Part shown: positions 34,677-45,500 of the stretch, piece after piece
Numbering within the stretch: position 1 is the stretch's first letter
How the letters are laid out: the number at the start of each line of letters is the position of its first letter
From: Stomoxys calcitrans
Lineage: Eukaryota > Arthropoda > Insecta > Diptera > Muscidae
Assembly (NCBI RefSeq): GCF_963082655.1
Contig: NC_081553.1
Location: forward strand, 22,517,197-22,581,196
DNA length: 64,000 bases
Direction of reading: 5' to 3'
Position numbers and translations under genes: made by a program
Notes under the pieces: model-generated
What the model saw: only the letters and a program-made list of their open reading frames with translations
What the model was told of the DNA's origin: nothing
The model's database searches: none

Positions 34677-35740
34677 AAGGCGTTAAGTTTGGCCGGGCCG
34701 AACTTTGGATACCCAACACCTCGGGTATCGGTCGAGAGATCTGTCTATATGGCAGCTATATCCAAAACAGAACCAATCTGGGCAAAATCTGATCTGAGCG
34801 ATCTGAGCCAAATTGAAAAAGAATGTCGAAGGATCTTACACAAGTCAATGTCCCAAATTTCGGCGATATCGGAAAATAAATAGGCCCAAAACCATAAATC
34901 GAGAGATCGGTCTATATGGCAGCTATATCGAAGTCTAGACCGATTTGGGCCAAATTGAAGAAGTATGTCGAGGGGCTTAATCTTACTCACTGTCCCAAAT
35001 TTCGGCGACATTGGGCAATAAATGCGCCTTTTATGGGCCCAAAACCTTAAATCGAGAGATCGGTCTATATGGCAGCTATATCAAATATTGAACCCATCTG
35101 TGTCACATTGCAGAAAGATATCGAGGGGTCTAATATAACTCACTCTCCCGATTTTCGGCGACATTGGCAATAAAAGCGCCTTTTATGGGGCCAAAACCTT
35201 AAATCGAGAGATTGGTCCATATGGCTGCTATATCCAAATCTGAAACGATCTAGGCCAAATTAAAGAAAGTTGTCGAAGAGTCTAACGCAATTCACTGTTT
35301 CAAATTTCGGCGAAATCGGACAATAAATACGACTTTTATGGGCCGAAATCCTTATATCGAGATATTGGTCTATGTGGCAGCTATATCCAAATCTGAACCG
35401 ATCTGTGCCATATTACAGAATGGTATCGAGGGGTCTAATATAACTGACTGTCCCAAATTTCGGCGAAATCGGACAATAAATGCGTCTTTTATGGGAACAA
35501 AACCTTACATCGAGAGATCCTTCTATATGACAGCTTTATCCAAATCTGAACCGATCTGTGCCCCATTGTAAAGGGTATCGAGGGGTCTAATTTAGCTCAC
35601 TGTCCCGAATTTCGGCGACATCGGACTATAAATTGCGCCTTTTATGGCCCCAAAACATTAAATCGGGAGATCGGTCTATATGGCAGCTATATGCAAACGG
35701 AATGACAAAATGAATATATCCACATCCTTCGGTGGTGGGA
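34677..35740 (+). repeat. Family A element with a tail-side deletion
   Basis: The head AACAAGCAAAAAGGCG, hairpin (TTTGGCCGGGCCGAA) and about six units jump from TATGGCAGCTATATG to CAAACGGAATGACAAAATG, skipping the GTCY tract, core and (TA)n. The tail ends CCTTCGGTGGTGGGA. Confidence 0.85.
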
Positions 35741-35870
35741 TGTTTTTAAATTGGCAGAATCAATCCCTCTAGGGAGTATGCAAACTTCGTCATTTGTAGC
35801 ACTTTTTGATATTTGGGTCTATATTTTTAAACATCTTGACATTCTAGGAGGTTTCTTTAGTCACATCAGT
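35741..35870 (-). repeat. Decayed element tail leading into an array
   Basis: AACTTCGTCATTTGTAGCAC, then TCTTGACATTCTAGGAGG, is a weak match to the A/B tail and core. It suggests that the following array began as a GTCY tract. Confidence 0.45.
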
Positions 35871-36477
35871 CTGTCTGTCTGTCTGTCAATATATTCGTCC
35901 GACTACTCGCCCTTTGTTGGTTTATCCTTATATCCATTCATCCTTATGTCCATCCATCCCTACATCTATTCATCTTTATGTATATCCATTTTTATGTCCG
36001 TCAATCTCTATATACATCCATCCATAGGTCCGTCTATCCGCGGCTCGATCATCCCTATGTCTGTCTGTCTATCCCCAGTTTGTTTATCCCTATCGGTCCA
36101 TCCATATCATCCTAATCTCCATCCATGCCTATATATATATCTTCCTATGTCCATCCATCCCTATGTCCGTCTATTCCAATGTGCGTTCATTTCTATGTTC
36201 GTCCATTCCTATGTCGGTCCATCCCAATGTCGGTCAATCCCAATGTCAGTCCATCCCAATGTCGGTCCATCTCAATGTCGGTCCATCCCAATGTCGGTCC
36301 ATCCCAAAGTCGGCCATCCCAATGTCCGTCCATCCCTATGTCGGTCCATCCCAAAGTCGGCCATCCCAATGTCCGTCCATCCCTATGTCTGTCTATCCTC
36401 AGTTCGTCCATATTTATGTTCGTTTAACCCAATGCCCTAATATGCATTCATAATTATGTCCGTCCATTCCTATGTTC
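35871..36477. repeat. Degenerate GTCY-derived array, left part
   Basis: CTGTCTGTCTGTC grades into irregular ~13-16-bp words such as GTCCATCCCTATGTCGG. It is interrupted at 36477 by the retrotransposon insertion and continues at 47255. ORFs rich in Pro, Ser and His are by-products. Confidence 0.85.
36474..36477. repeat. Target-site duplication, left (GTTC)
   Basis: GTTC directly precedes the TGTGAC end of the retrotransposon and is repeated at 47255-47258 after its GTCACA end. Joining the flanks restores array sequence of the form CCTATGTTCGTCCAT, also seen near 36194. Confidence 0.85.
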
Positions 36478-36764
36478 TGTGACTTTTGATAAGCCAACGA
36501 TTTAACCTTTGGGTACTTTACATATGCTTTGAAACCAAATGTGTAAGGGTGATAGTAAGATTGGTAGTAGGCCGAGAGAAAAATAAACAAAAAAAATTAG
36601 TTACGTAGGTATAGAGAAGAAAAAAAAATTTTGGGAGATGGATTGAAAAAAGAAACTTGAAGAGAAAAGACATTAATTTTTTTGTGCTACGGAAGAAAAA
36701 TTTAGAAAAATTGTTTAAATATCAGAAAGAAAAGAAAATAAAAGATTGTGCCAGAAAAATAACA
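36478..36764 (+). mobile_element. 5' LTR fragment (first 287 bp of the LTR)
   Basis: Begins TGTGACTTTTGATAAGCC and matches 41131-41417 and 45793-46079 with no difference seen. It stops after AAAATAACA and is joined directly to gag sequence. The remaining ~1175 bp of the LTR, including the only TATA-like box I see (TATAAATA at 46871 in the 3' copy), and any primer-binding site are missing. Confidence 0.88.
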
Positions 36765-36837
36765 AAGACTACGGACCGTAACAAGGAATGTTACTGGTTG
36801 TTCAACGAACTCAATAGATGAGAATAGAGTACATAAT

Positions 36838-37848
36838 ATGATTTCTGAGTCAATTTGTGATTTGAGAAGAGAGTTAACCGCATCAATTACAGAAGAGATT
36901 GGTAATTTGATAATAGGGCTTCCTTTAGGTCAGGATAGAAGAGGAACTGTTAACTCTACCGCAGAGATACGTCCTAGAGAAGCTAATGGTAGTCCTTATA
37001 CTCCTCCGATTTCTTCCGAGAAGGCTATGAATGTAATAAGAAATTGGAAATTAGCGTTTACTGGAAGTAGTAATGATATCTCCATTGACGAGTTTATCTA
37101 TAGGGTCAATATTATGACGGAGAATACTCTAGGAGGCGATTTTCAATTGTTATGCAAGTATGCTCATTTATTGTTCGACGATAAAGCTTTAGGGTGGTTT
37201 TGGAGGTACCATCGCCAAAAAGACAATATAGAGTGGTCCGAACTTGCTACTGCCTTAAAGAGACAATATAAGGAATTCTACAACGATTACGACATTAGGG
37301 ACGATATGCGTCGTAGGAAACAAAGACTAAACGAGACATTCGATGACTATTGTGATGCAATAATGGGTTTATCTGATAAACTTCGCTTGCCAATGGATGA
37401 AGAGGAAATTTGCGAAATGCTAACACGTAATCTAAGGTCTGAAATACGTCATGAATTATTGCACGTTAATATTGGTAGTGTAGCAGAATTGAGGAAAGCT
37501 GTTAGAAAGCATGAGAAGTTTGTAGGCGATATGCAAGCACTACATCGTTATAGACAGTTCCGTGATAAGGGAAAAATTTCTGAAATTAGTGAGGAAGTAG
37601 ATGAATTAGAGGAAGAACTAGTCGATGGTGAGTTGCTTGAAATGCATAGGCAAACACAATGCTGGAATTGCGAAGAATATGGCCACACTTATAAGGATTG
37701 CGAAAAGGACAGAACAGTATTTTGTTATGGATGTGGTCTAAAAAATATGTTTAAACCTAACTGTAAAAAATGTAACAATTCGGGAAACTTGAAGAGGGAT
37801 GTTCCTTATTTGAAGAAGGGACATCCTTATGCACCGTTAAGGAAGTAA
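36838..37848 (+). CDS. gag: Gag, unit 1 (N-terminally truncated)
   Basis: Structural capsid/nucleocapsid protein of a Ty3/Gypsy element, which packages element RNA in cytoplasmic particles. The 336 residues contain a capsid-like helical region (about 65-230, with NWKLAFTG, WFWRYHRQ and LNETFDDYC), an acidic stretch (250-265) and two zinc knuckles. Knuckle 1 (C275-C288) is a standard CX2CX4HX4C. In knuckle 2 (C296-C309) the histidine position is M304. The reading frame is open upstream of the first ATG back to 36763, where a TAA in the LTR fragment stops it, so the true start lies in deleted sequence and M1 is only the first remaining ATG. The 3' end overlaps the pol frame and carries the frameshift signal. 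Short for a Gypsy Gag, in keeping with the deletion. Confidence 0.88.
   Translation: MISESICDLRRELTASITEEIGNLIIGLPLGQDRRGTVNSTAEIRPREANGSPYTPPISSEKAMNVIRNWKLAFTGSSNDISIDEFIYRVNIMTENTLGGDFQLLCKYAHLLFDDKALGWFWRYHRQKDNIEWSELATALKRQYKEFYNDYDIRDDMRRRKQRLNETFDDYCDAIMGLSDKLRLPMDEEEICEMLTRNLRSEIRHELLHVNIGSVAELRKAVRKHEKFVGDMQALHRYRQFRDKGKISEISEEVDELEEELVDGELLEMHRQTQCWNCEEYGHTYKDCEKDRTVFCYGCGLKNMFKPNCKKCNNSGNLKRDVPYLKKGHPYAPLRK
37782..37828 (+). promoter_or_regulatory. -1 ribosomal frameshift signal, unit 1
   Basis: The slippery heptamer G_GGA_AAC (37782-37788) is in the gag frame. A 6-nt spacer is followed by a hairpin: 37795-37807 pairs with 37816-37828 (13 pairs, two of them G-U) around an 8-nt loop. 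The shift enters the pol frame at 37788, which stays open. This yields Gag-Pol at a lower level than Gag. Confidence 0.85.
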
Positions 37849-40800
37849 ATGATATAAAGATAGACAGTGATGTGGATAATGCTAAATTTTACAGTGAGTT
37901 TGAATTAATACCACATGATTTGGTGGAAAATAAGCGTGTAGGTTTGAATTTTAGTTTAAGGAAAGGAACCAAATCTAAACGTAGTGCTATTCGTATGAGG
38001 AATTTTTGGAGAAAACTAAAATCTTTTAAGAAATGTACGGTTGCGTCGATAGTGATAAAAGATAATGATACAAGACCATTTTTGCCATTGACTATCAAAG
38101 ATAAATTGTATTTTGCCCTGTTGGATAGTGGGGCAAATAGAAGTGTAATTGGTGGTAAATTGGCTCAAGAAATAGAACACTTACCAAACTTTAGAAAGTG
38201 TCATGGTAATGTGAGAACAGCAGATGGGCAGAGACAGGACATTTCAGGCATAGTTAATTTGGAATTTACTTTTCAAAATCAGGAGTGTAACTTTGAATTT
38301 TTAGTAATAAAATCTATAAAGCAGGATATCATATGCGGAATGGATTTCTGGAATAAATTTCAGATCTCTATAAATATGATTAATGAAATATTTGAAGTCA
38401 AAAATCACAGTAGTGATTCTGATTTTATTATATTATCGGACGAACAGACTCGGAAACTACGTGCTATAGTGGATATGTTCCCTAATTCAGAGAAGGAAGG
38501 CTTAGGCTGTACAAATTTTGTTGAGCACAACATCGATACGGGTGATGCGAAACCCATAAAACAGCGATATTATCCAATTTCACCAGCAAAAGAGAAACTA
38601 TTGTGTGCTGAAATTGACAGGATGCTTTCGTTAGGGGTAATTGAAGAATGTCCGCAATCCGCTTGGTCTTCCCCGGGAGTTTTAATAGAGAAGCCAGAAA
38701 AGGTTAGATTTTGCGTTGATAGTAGGAAACTGAATGCTGTCACAGTTAAAGATTCTTACCCGATACCTAATATCGAAGGCATACTTTCTAGATTACCGGC
38801 TGTCCAGTTCATATCAAAAGTGGACTTAAAAGATGCCTTTTGGCAAATTAGGCTAGATGAGCCATCTAAACCCAAAACTGCCTTTACGATACCAAATAGA
38901 CCACTTTACCAGTTTACAAGGATGCCATTTGGGCTCTGCAATGCACCCCAAACAATGTGTCGCTTGATGGACATGGTCATTCCATATAATTTGAAGTCTC
39001 GTGTCTTCGTTTATTTGGATGATTTGTTGATCGTATCAGAAGGGTTTGAGGAGCATTTGCAACATTTACAGGAACTGGCTGGTCGATTCAGGAAAGCGAA
39101 TCTTACTATAAATGTAAAGAAAAGTTTTTTTTGTATAAAAAGGGTAAAATATTTGGGTTACATTGTAGGTGAAGGTTCGCTAAAGGTTGATCTGGAGAAA
39201 GTAAATGCAATATCACAGTTTCCAACACCGACTTCATTGCGATCTCTTCGACAATTTTTGGGCATGATTGGTTGGTACCGTCGTTTCATCGAGGATTTTT
39301 CAAAGTACACGTTTCCATTGACTGAATTGCTGTCTACGAAAAGGGTATTCAAATGGACGGAAGATGCTCAGAATTCATTCGAATTGTTAAAGGCGAAATT
39401 ATGTACCGCACCAGTGTTAGTTCATGCTGACTTTGCAAAACCATTTATAGTACAGTGCGATGCCAGTACAGTTGGAGTGGGAGCGGTCTTAGCCCAAGAG
39501 GATAGTGAGGGAATTGAACGACCCATAGCATATATGTCCCAGAAGCTTAACAAGGCTCAAAGAAATTACACGATTATTGAATTGGAATGTTTAGCCGTTG
39601 TTTTGGCTATTAAGAGATTTCGAGCGTACATTGAGGGGCATGAATTTAAGGTTGTGACGGATCATGCCAGCCTGAAGTGGCTGATGCGCCAAAGTGACCT
39701 ATCTGGACGTTTAGCCAGATGGGCATTGAAATTGCAAGGCTTCAATTTTACTATTGAACACCGAAAAGGCAGGGAGAATATTGTACCTGATGCGCTTTCA
39801 CGAGCGTCTGTAGATGGAAATGTTGTGTCCGAAGTGAATATTGAAGTGTTGCCGACCGTAGATTTAGATTCAGAAGCTTTTCGCGGTGAAGAGTATTCAA
39901 GATGGCGTGATACACTAACCAAGTCGGAATATCCTGATTTTAAAATAGATGGGATCTATATTTACAAGAGAGTAACCTTTACAACGGGAGATATGGACGA
40001 TCGACACTCTTGGAGGTTAGTACTACCACGGGAGCTGAGGAACAATGCTATTTACTCTGCCCATAATCAACCTAATGTATCCCACTGTGGTATTGCGAAA
40101 ACAACGGAATTAATTAGACGATACTTTTATTGGCCTAGATTGGTAACAGATGTAAAAGAATATATTGGAACCTGCAAAATTTGTAAAACTTCCAAGGTGC
40201 CAACATCAATTTTACGACCGCCAATGGGCCAGATGATTGAGACGAAAAGACCTTTTCAGAGGCTTTATATAGACCTCATTGGACCATTTCCCAGAACTCG
40301 GAGTGGACACATAGGGATATTAATAATTTTAGATCATTTTTCAAAATTTAGTTTTCTCAAGCCATTAAAAAAGCTAGTTTCAAAACCGATAATTTCATGT
40401 TTAAGGGATGAAATTTTTATGTGCTATGGTGTTCCAGAGGTTATAGTCTCTGATAACGGTACGCAGTTCAAGAGTAGAGACTTTGAGAAATTAATGGGGA
40501 CATTTGGTATCAAACATCAGTTCACTGCATTTTACAGTCCGCAGTCGAATGCAAGTGAACGGGTAAATAGATCAATAAACTCTGCACTACGAGCGTATGT
40601 GAAGGAAGATCATCGTCTGTGGGACGATTACTTACCGAGTGTGAACTGTGCGTTGAGAAATACTATCCATGCAACGACTGGTGAAACACCGTACCAGATA
40701 ATTTTTGGCCAACATATGATAACGCATGGAAAGGATTTTGATATTATGAGAAGATTGGAGATATTGGAAGAGAGTGATACCAACATGCAGAGAAAGGACA

Positions 40801-41087
40801 AATTCGCATTATTAAGGGATTCGATACAGTCGAAATTAAAATCGGCATATAAGAAAAATGAAAGAATTTACAATCTGAAATCAAGAATAAGAGAATTCGA
40901 AGTGGGTCAGACAGTTGTTAGAAGAAATTTTACACAAAGCTCTAATCTGAAATACTATAACGCAAAGTTGGCTCCAACAGGTATAGAAGCACAAGTTATT
41001 CGAAAGATAGGAAATGTAAATTATGAGTTGAAGGACATGGAAAGCGGAAAAGTCGGCATTTTCCATGCGAAGGATATATGGACATAA
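37788..41087 (+). CDS. pol: Pol polyprotein, unit 1: protease, RT, RNase H, integrase
   Basis: Made as a Gag-Pol fusion by -1 frameshifting. The start given is the frameshift point; the next upstream stop in this frame is at 37773-37775, and a GTG at 37872 is not needed as a start. Residues are counted from 37872. Aspartic protease: DSG at 85-87, with IICGMDFW near 153-160. Reverse transcriptase: D318 in KVDLKDAFWQIRLD, MPFGLCNAP, and YLDD at 381-384. RNase H: D530, E570/E572, D597, D640. Integrase: zinc finger H731, H738, C768, C771 and catalytic D801, D861, E896, with exactly 35 residues spacing D861 to E896. The C-terminal part has no chromodomain that I recognise. All catalytic residues are present and the frame is intact. 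It functions in particle maturation, reverse transcription and chromosomal integration. The translation is identical to unit 2. Confidence 0.93.
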   Translation, partial: LEEGCSLFEEGTSLCTVKEVNDIKIDSDVDNAKFYSEFELIPHDLVENKRVGLNFSLRKGTKSKRSAIRMRNFWRKLKSFKKCTVASIVIKDNDTRPFLPLTIKDKLYFALLDSGANRSVIGGKLAQEIEHLPNFRKCHGNVRTADGQRQDISGIVNLEFTFQNQECNFEFLVIKSIKQDIICGMDFWNKFQISINMINEIFEVKNHSSDSDFIILSDEQTRKLRAIVDMFPNSEKEGLGCTNFVEHNIDTGDAKPIKQRYYPISPAKEKLLCAEIDRMLSLGVIEECPQSAWSSPGVLIEKPEKVRFCVDSRKLNAVTVKDSYPIPNIEGILSRLPAVQFISKVDLKDAFWQIRLDEPSKPKTAFTIPNRPLYQFTRMPFGLCNAPQTMCRLMDMVIPYNLKSRVFVYLDDLLIVSEGFEEHLQHLQELAGRFRKANLTINVKKSFFCIKRVKYLGYIVGEGSLKVDLEKVNAISQFPTPTSLRSLRQFLGMIGWYRRFIEDFSKYTFPLTELLSTKRVFKWTEDAQNSFELLKAKLCTAPVLVHADFAKPFIVQCDASTVGVGAVLAQEDSEGIERPIAYMSQKLNKAQRNYTIIELECLAVVLAIKRFRAYIEGHEFKVVTDHASLKWLMRQSDLSGRLARWALKLQGFNFTIEHRKGRENIVPDALSRASVDGNVVSEVNIEVLPTVDLDSEAFRGEEYSRWRDTLTKSEYPDFKIDGIYIYKRVTFTTGDMDDRHSWRLVLPRELRNNAIYSAHNQPNVSHCGIAKTTELIRRYFYWPRLVTDVKEYIGTCKICKTSKVPTSILRPPMGQMIETKRPFQRLYIDLIGPFPRTRSGHIGILIILDHFSKFSFLKPLKKLVSKPIISCLRDEIFMCYGVPEVIVSDNGTQFKSRDFEKLMGTFGIKHQFTAFYSPQSNASERVNRSINSALRAYVKEDHRLWDDYLPSVNCALRNTIHATTGETPYQIIFGQHMITHGKDFDIMRRLEILEESDTNMQRKDKFALLRDSIQSKLKSAYKKNERIYNLKSRIREFEVGQTVVRRNFTQSSNLKYYNAKLAPTGIEAQVIRKIGNVNYELKDMESGKVGIFHAKDIWT

Positions 41088-41091
41088 TTAA

Positions 41092-41115
41092 TTTTTTTTT
41101 TTTTTTTTTTTTTTT
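41092..41115 (+). repeat. T24 homopolymer upstream of the second LTR fragment
   Basis: A run of 24 T on the coding strand, just after the pol stop and 15 bases before TGTGAC. A plus-strand polypurine tract is expected at this position; none is visible. Confidence 0.9.
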
Positions 41116-41130
41116 AAGCAGTATATAATT

Positions 41131-41417
41131 TGTGACTTTTGATAAGCCAACGATTTAACCTTTGGGTACTTTACATATGCTTTGAAACCAAATGTGTAAG
41201 GGTGATAGTAAGATTGGTAGTAGGCCGAGAGAAAAATAAACAAAAAAAATTAGTTACGTAGGTATAGAGAAGAAAAAAAAATTTTGGGAGATGGATTGAA
41301 AAAAGAAACTTGAAGAGAAAAGACATTAATTTTTTTGTGCTACGGAAGAAAAATTTAGAAAAATTGTTTAAATATCAGAAAGAAAAGAAAATAAAAGATT
41401 GTGCCAGAAAAATAACA
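41131..41417 (+). mobile_element. Internal LTR fragment between the units
   Basis: The same 287-bp LTR start as at 36478, with the same junction (AATAACA to AAGACTACGG) to gag. It serves as 3' end of unit 1 and 5' end of unit 2. Such a shared LTR piece is expected from unequal exchange between LTR sequences. Confidence 0.88.
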
Positions 41418-41490
41418 AAGACTACGGACCGTAACAAGGAATGTTACTGGTTGTTCAACGAACTCAATAGATGAGAATAGAGTACATAAT

Positions 41491-42501
41491 ATGATTTCTG
41501 AGTCAATTTGTGATTTGAGAAGAGAGTTAACCGCATCAATTACAGAAGAGATTGGTAATTTGATAATAGGGCTTCCTTTAGGTCAGGATAGAAGAGGAAC
41601 TGTTAACTCTACCGCAGAGATACGTCCTAGAGAAGCTAATGGTAGTCCTTATACTCCTCCGATTTCTTCCGAGAAGGCTATGAATGTAATAAGAAATTGG
41701 AAATTAGCGTTTACTGGAAGTAGTAATGATATCTCCATTGACGAGTTTATCTATAGGGTCAATATTATGACGGAGAATACTCTAGGAGGCGATTTTCAAT
41801 TGTTATGCAAGTATGCTCATTTATTGTTCGACGATAAAGCTTTAGGGTGGTTTTGGAGGTACCATCGCCAAAAAGACAATATAGAGTGGTCCGAACTTGC
41901 TACTGCCTTAAAGAGACAATATAAGGAATTCTACAACGATTACGACATTAGGGACGATATGCGTCGTAGGAAACAAAGACTAAACGAGACATTCGATGAC
42001 TATTGTGATGCAATAATGGGTTTATCTGATAAACTTCGCTTGCCAATGGATGAAGAGGAAATTTGCGAAATGCTAACACGTAATCTAAGGTCTGAAATAC
42101 GTCATGAATTATTGCACGTTAATATTGGTAGTGTAGCAGAATTGAGGAAAGCTGTTAGAAAGCATGAGAAGTTTGTAGGCGATATGCAAGCACTACATCG
42201 TTATAGACAGTTCCGTGATAAGGGAAAAATTTCTGAAATTAGTGAGGAAGTAGATGAATTAGAGGAAGAACTAGTCGATGGTGAGTTGCTTGAAATGCAT
42301 AGGCAAACACAATGCTGGAATTGCGAAGAATATGGCCACACTTATAAGGATTGCGAAAAGGACAGAACAGTATTTTGTTATGGATGTGGTCTAAAAAATA
42401 TGTTTAAACCTAACTGTAAAAAATGTAACAATTCGGGAAACTTGAAGAGGGATGTTCCTTATTTGAAGAAGGGACATCCTTATGCACCGTTAAGGAAGTA
42501 A
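41491..42501 (+). CDS. gag: Gag, unit 2 (N-terminally truncated)
   Basis: The translation is identical to unit 1 over all 336 residues, including the CX2CX4HX4C knuckle and the second knuckle with Met in place of His. The frame is again open upstream of the first ATG to the LTR-fragment junction at 41416, so the same N-terminal truncation is present. The shared breakpoint shows that the deletion preceded the duplication. Confidence 0.88.
   Translation: MISESICDLRRELTASITEEIGNLIIGLPLGQDRRGTVNSTAEIRPREANGSPYTPPISSEKAMNVIRNWKLAFTGSSNDISIDEFIYRVNIMTENTLGGDFQLLCKYAHLLFDDKALGWFWRYHRQKDNIEWSELATALKRQYKEFYNDYDIRDDMRRRKQRLNETFDDYCDAIMGLSDKLRLPMDEEEICEMLTRNLRSEIRHELLHVNIGSVAELRKAVRKHEKFVGDMQALHRYRQFRDKGKISEISEEVDELEEELVDGELLEMHRQTQCWNCEEYGHTYKDCEKDRTVFCYGCGLKNMFKPNCKKCNNSGNLKRDVPYLKKGHPYAPLRK
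42435..42481 (+). promoter_or_regulatory. -1 ribosomal frameshift signal, unit 2
   Basis: GGGAAAC at 42435-42441 and a hairpin formed by 42448-42460 with 42469-42481, with the same sequence and spacing as in unit 1. Confidence 0.85.
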
Positions 42502-45500
42502 ATGATATAAAGATAGACAGTGATGTGGATAATGCTAAATTTTACAGTGAGTTTGAATTAATACCACATGATTTGGTGGAAAATAAGCGTGTAGGTTTGA
42601 ATTTTAGTTTAAGGAAAGGAACCAAATCTAAACGTAGTGCTATTCGTATGAGGAATTTTTGGAGAAAACTAAAATCTTTTAAGAAATGTACGGTTGCGTC
42701 GATAGTGATAAAAGATAATGATACAAGACCATTTTTGCCATTGACTATCAAAGATAAATTGTATTTTGCCCTGTTGGATAGTGGGGCAAATAGAAGTGTA
42801 ATTGGTGGTAAATTGGCTCAAGAAATAGAACACTTACCAAACTTTAGAAAGTGTCATGGTAATGTGAGAACAGCAGATGGGCAGAGACAGGACATTTCAG
42901 GCATAGTTAATTTGGAATTTACTTTTCAAAATCAGGAGTGTAACTTTGAATTTTTAGTAATAAAATCTATAAAGCAGGATATCATATGCGGAATGGATTT
43001 CTGGAATAAATTTCAGATCTCTATAAATATGATTAATGAAATATTTGAAGTCAAAAATCACAGTAGTGATTCTGATTTTATTATATTATCGGACGAACAG
43101 ACTCGGAAACTACGTGCTATAGTGGATATGTTCCCTAATTCAGAGAAGGAAGGCTTAGGCTGTACAAATTTTGTTGAGCACAACATCGATACGGGTGATG
43201 CGAAACCCATAAAACAGCGATATTATCCAATTTCACCAGCAAAAGAGAAACTATTGTGTGCTGAAATTGACAGGATGCTTTCGTTAGGGGTAATTGAAGA
43301 ATGTCCGCAATCCGCTTGGTCTTCCCCGGGAGTTTTAATAGAGAAGCCAGAAAAGGTTAGATTTTGCGTTGATAGTAGGAAACTGAATGCTGTCACAGTT
43401 AAAGATTCTTACCCGATACCTAATATCGAAGGCATACTTTCTAGATTACCGGCTGTCCAGTTCATATCAAAAGTGGACTTAAAAGATGCCTTTTGGCAAA
43501 TTAGGCTAGATGAGCCATCTAAACCCAAAACTGCCTTTACGATACCAAATAGACCACTTTACCAGTTTACAAGGATGCCATTTGGGCTCTGCAATGCACC
43601 CCAAACAATGTGTCGCTTGATGGACATGGTCATTCCATATAATTTGAAGTCTCGTGTCTTCGTTTATTTGGATGATTTGTTGATCGTATCAGAAGGGTTT
43701 GAGGAGCATTTGCAACATTTACAGGAACTGGCTGGTCGATTCAGGAAAGCGAATCTTACTATAAATGTAAAGAAAAGTTTTTTTTGTATAAAAAGGGTAA
43801 AATATTTGGGTTACATTGTAGGTGAAGGTTCGCTAAAGGTTGATCTGGAGAAAGTAAATGCAATATCACAGTTTCCAACACCGACTTCATTGCGATCTCT
43901 TCGACAATTTTTGGGCATGATTGGTTGGTACCGTCGTTTCATCGAGGATTTTTCAAAGTACACGTTTCCATTGACTGAATTGCTGTCTACGAAAAGGGTA
44001 TTCAAATGGACGGAAGATGCTCAGAATTCATTCGAATTGTTAAAGGCGAAATTATGTACCGCACCAGTGTTAGTTCATGCTGACTTTGCAAAACCATTTA
44101 TAGTACAGTGCGATGCCAGTACAGTTGGAGTGGGAGCGGTCTTAGCCCAAGAGGATAGTGAGGGAATTGAACGACCCATAGCATATATGTCCCAGAAGCT
44201 TAACAAGGCTCAAAGAAATTACACGATTATTGAATTGGAATGTTTAGCCGTTGTTTTGGCTATTAAGAGATTTCGAGCGTACATTGAGGGGCATGAATTT
44301 AAGGTTGTGACGGATCATGCCAGCCTGAAGTGGCTGATGCGCCAAAGTGACCTATCTGGACGTTTAGCCAGATGGGCATTGAAATTGCAAGGCTTCAATT
44401 TTACTATTGAACACCGAAAAGGCAGGGAGAATATTGTACCTGATGCGCTTTCACGAGCGTCTGTAGATGGAAATGTTGTGTCCGAAGTGAATATTGAAGT
44501 GTTGCCGACCGTAGATTTAGATTCAGAAGCTTTTCGCGGTGAAGAGTATTCAAGATGGCGTGATACACTAACCAAGTCGGAATATCCTGATTTTAAAATA
44601 GATGGGATCTATATTTACAAGAGAGTAACCTTTACAACGGGAGATATGGACGATCGACACTCTTGGAGGTTAGTACTACCACGGGAGCTGAGGAACAATG
44701 CTATTTACTCTGCCCATAATCAACCTAATGTATCCCACTGTGGTATTGCGAAAACAACGGAATTAATTAGACGATACTTTTATTGGCCTAGATTGGTAAC
44801 AGATGTAAAAGAATATATTGGAACCTGCAAAATTTGTAAAACTTCCAAGGTGCCAACATCAATTTTACGACCGCCAATGGGCCAGATGATTGAGACGAAA
44901 AGACCTTTTCAGAGGCTTTATATAGACCTCATTGGACCATTTCCCAGAACTCGGAGTGGACACATAGGGATATTAATAATTTTAGATCATTTTTCAAAAT
45001 TTAGTTTTCTCAAGCCATTAAAAAAGCTAGTTTCAAAACCGATAATTTCATGTTTAAGGGATGAAATTTTTATGTGCTATGGTGTTCCAGAGGTTATAGT
45101 CTCTGATAACGGTACGCAGTTCAAGAGTAGAGACTTTGAGAAATTAATGGGGACATTTGGTATCAAACATCAGTTCACTGCATTTTACAGTCCGCAGTCG
45201 AATGCAAGTGAACGGGTAAATAGATCAATAAACTCTGCACTACGAGCGTATGTGAAGGAAGATCATCGTCTGTGGGACGATTACTTACCGAGTGTGAACT
45301 GTGCGTTGAGAAATACTATCCATGCAACGACTGGTGAAACACCGTACCAGATAATTTTTGGCCAACATATGATAACGCATGGAAAGGATTTTGATATTAT
45401 GAGAAGATTGGAGATATTGGAAGAGAGTGATACCAACATGCAGAGAAAGGACAAATTCGCATTATTAAGGGATTCGATACAGTCGAAATTAAAATCGGCA

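Noticed and set aside
35751..36453. Pro/Ser-rich ORFs in several frames
   Set aside because: By-products of the degenerate GTCC/ATCC array; the same peptides arise at 47.3-48.4 kb.
37872..37874. GTG as an independent start of pol
   Set aside because: The pol frame is open back to 37776 and the frameshift heptamer at 37782 explains expression better.
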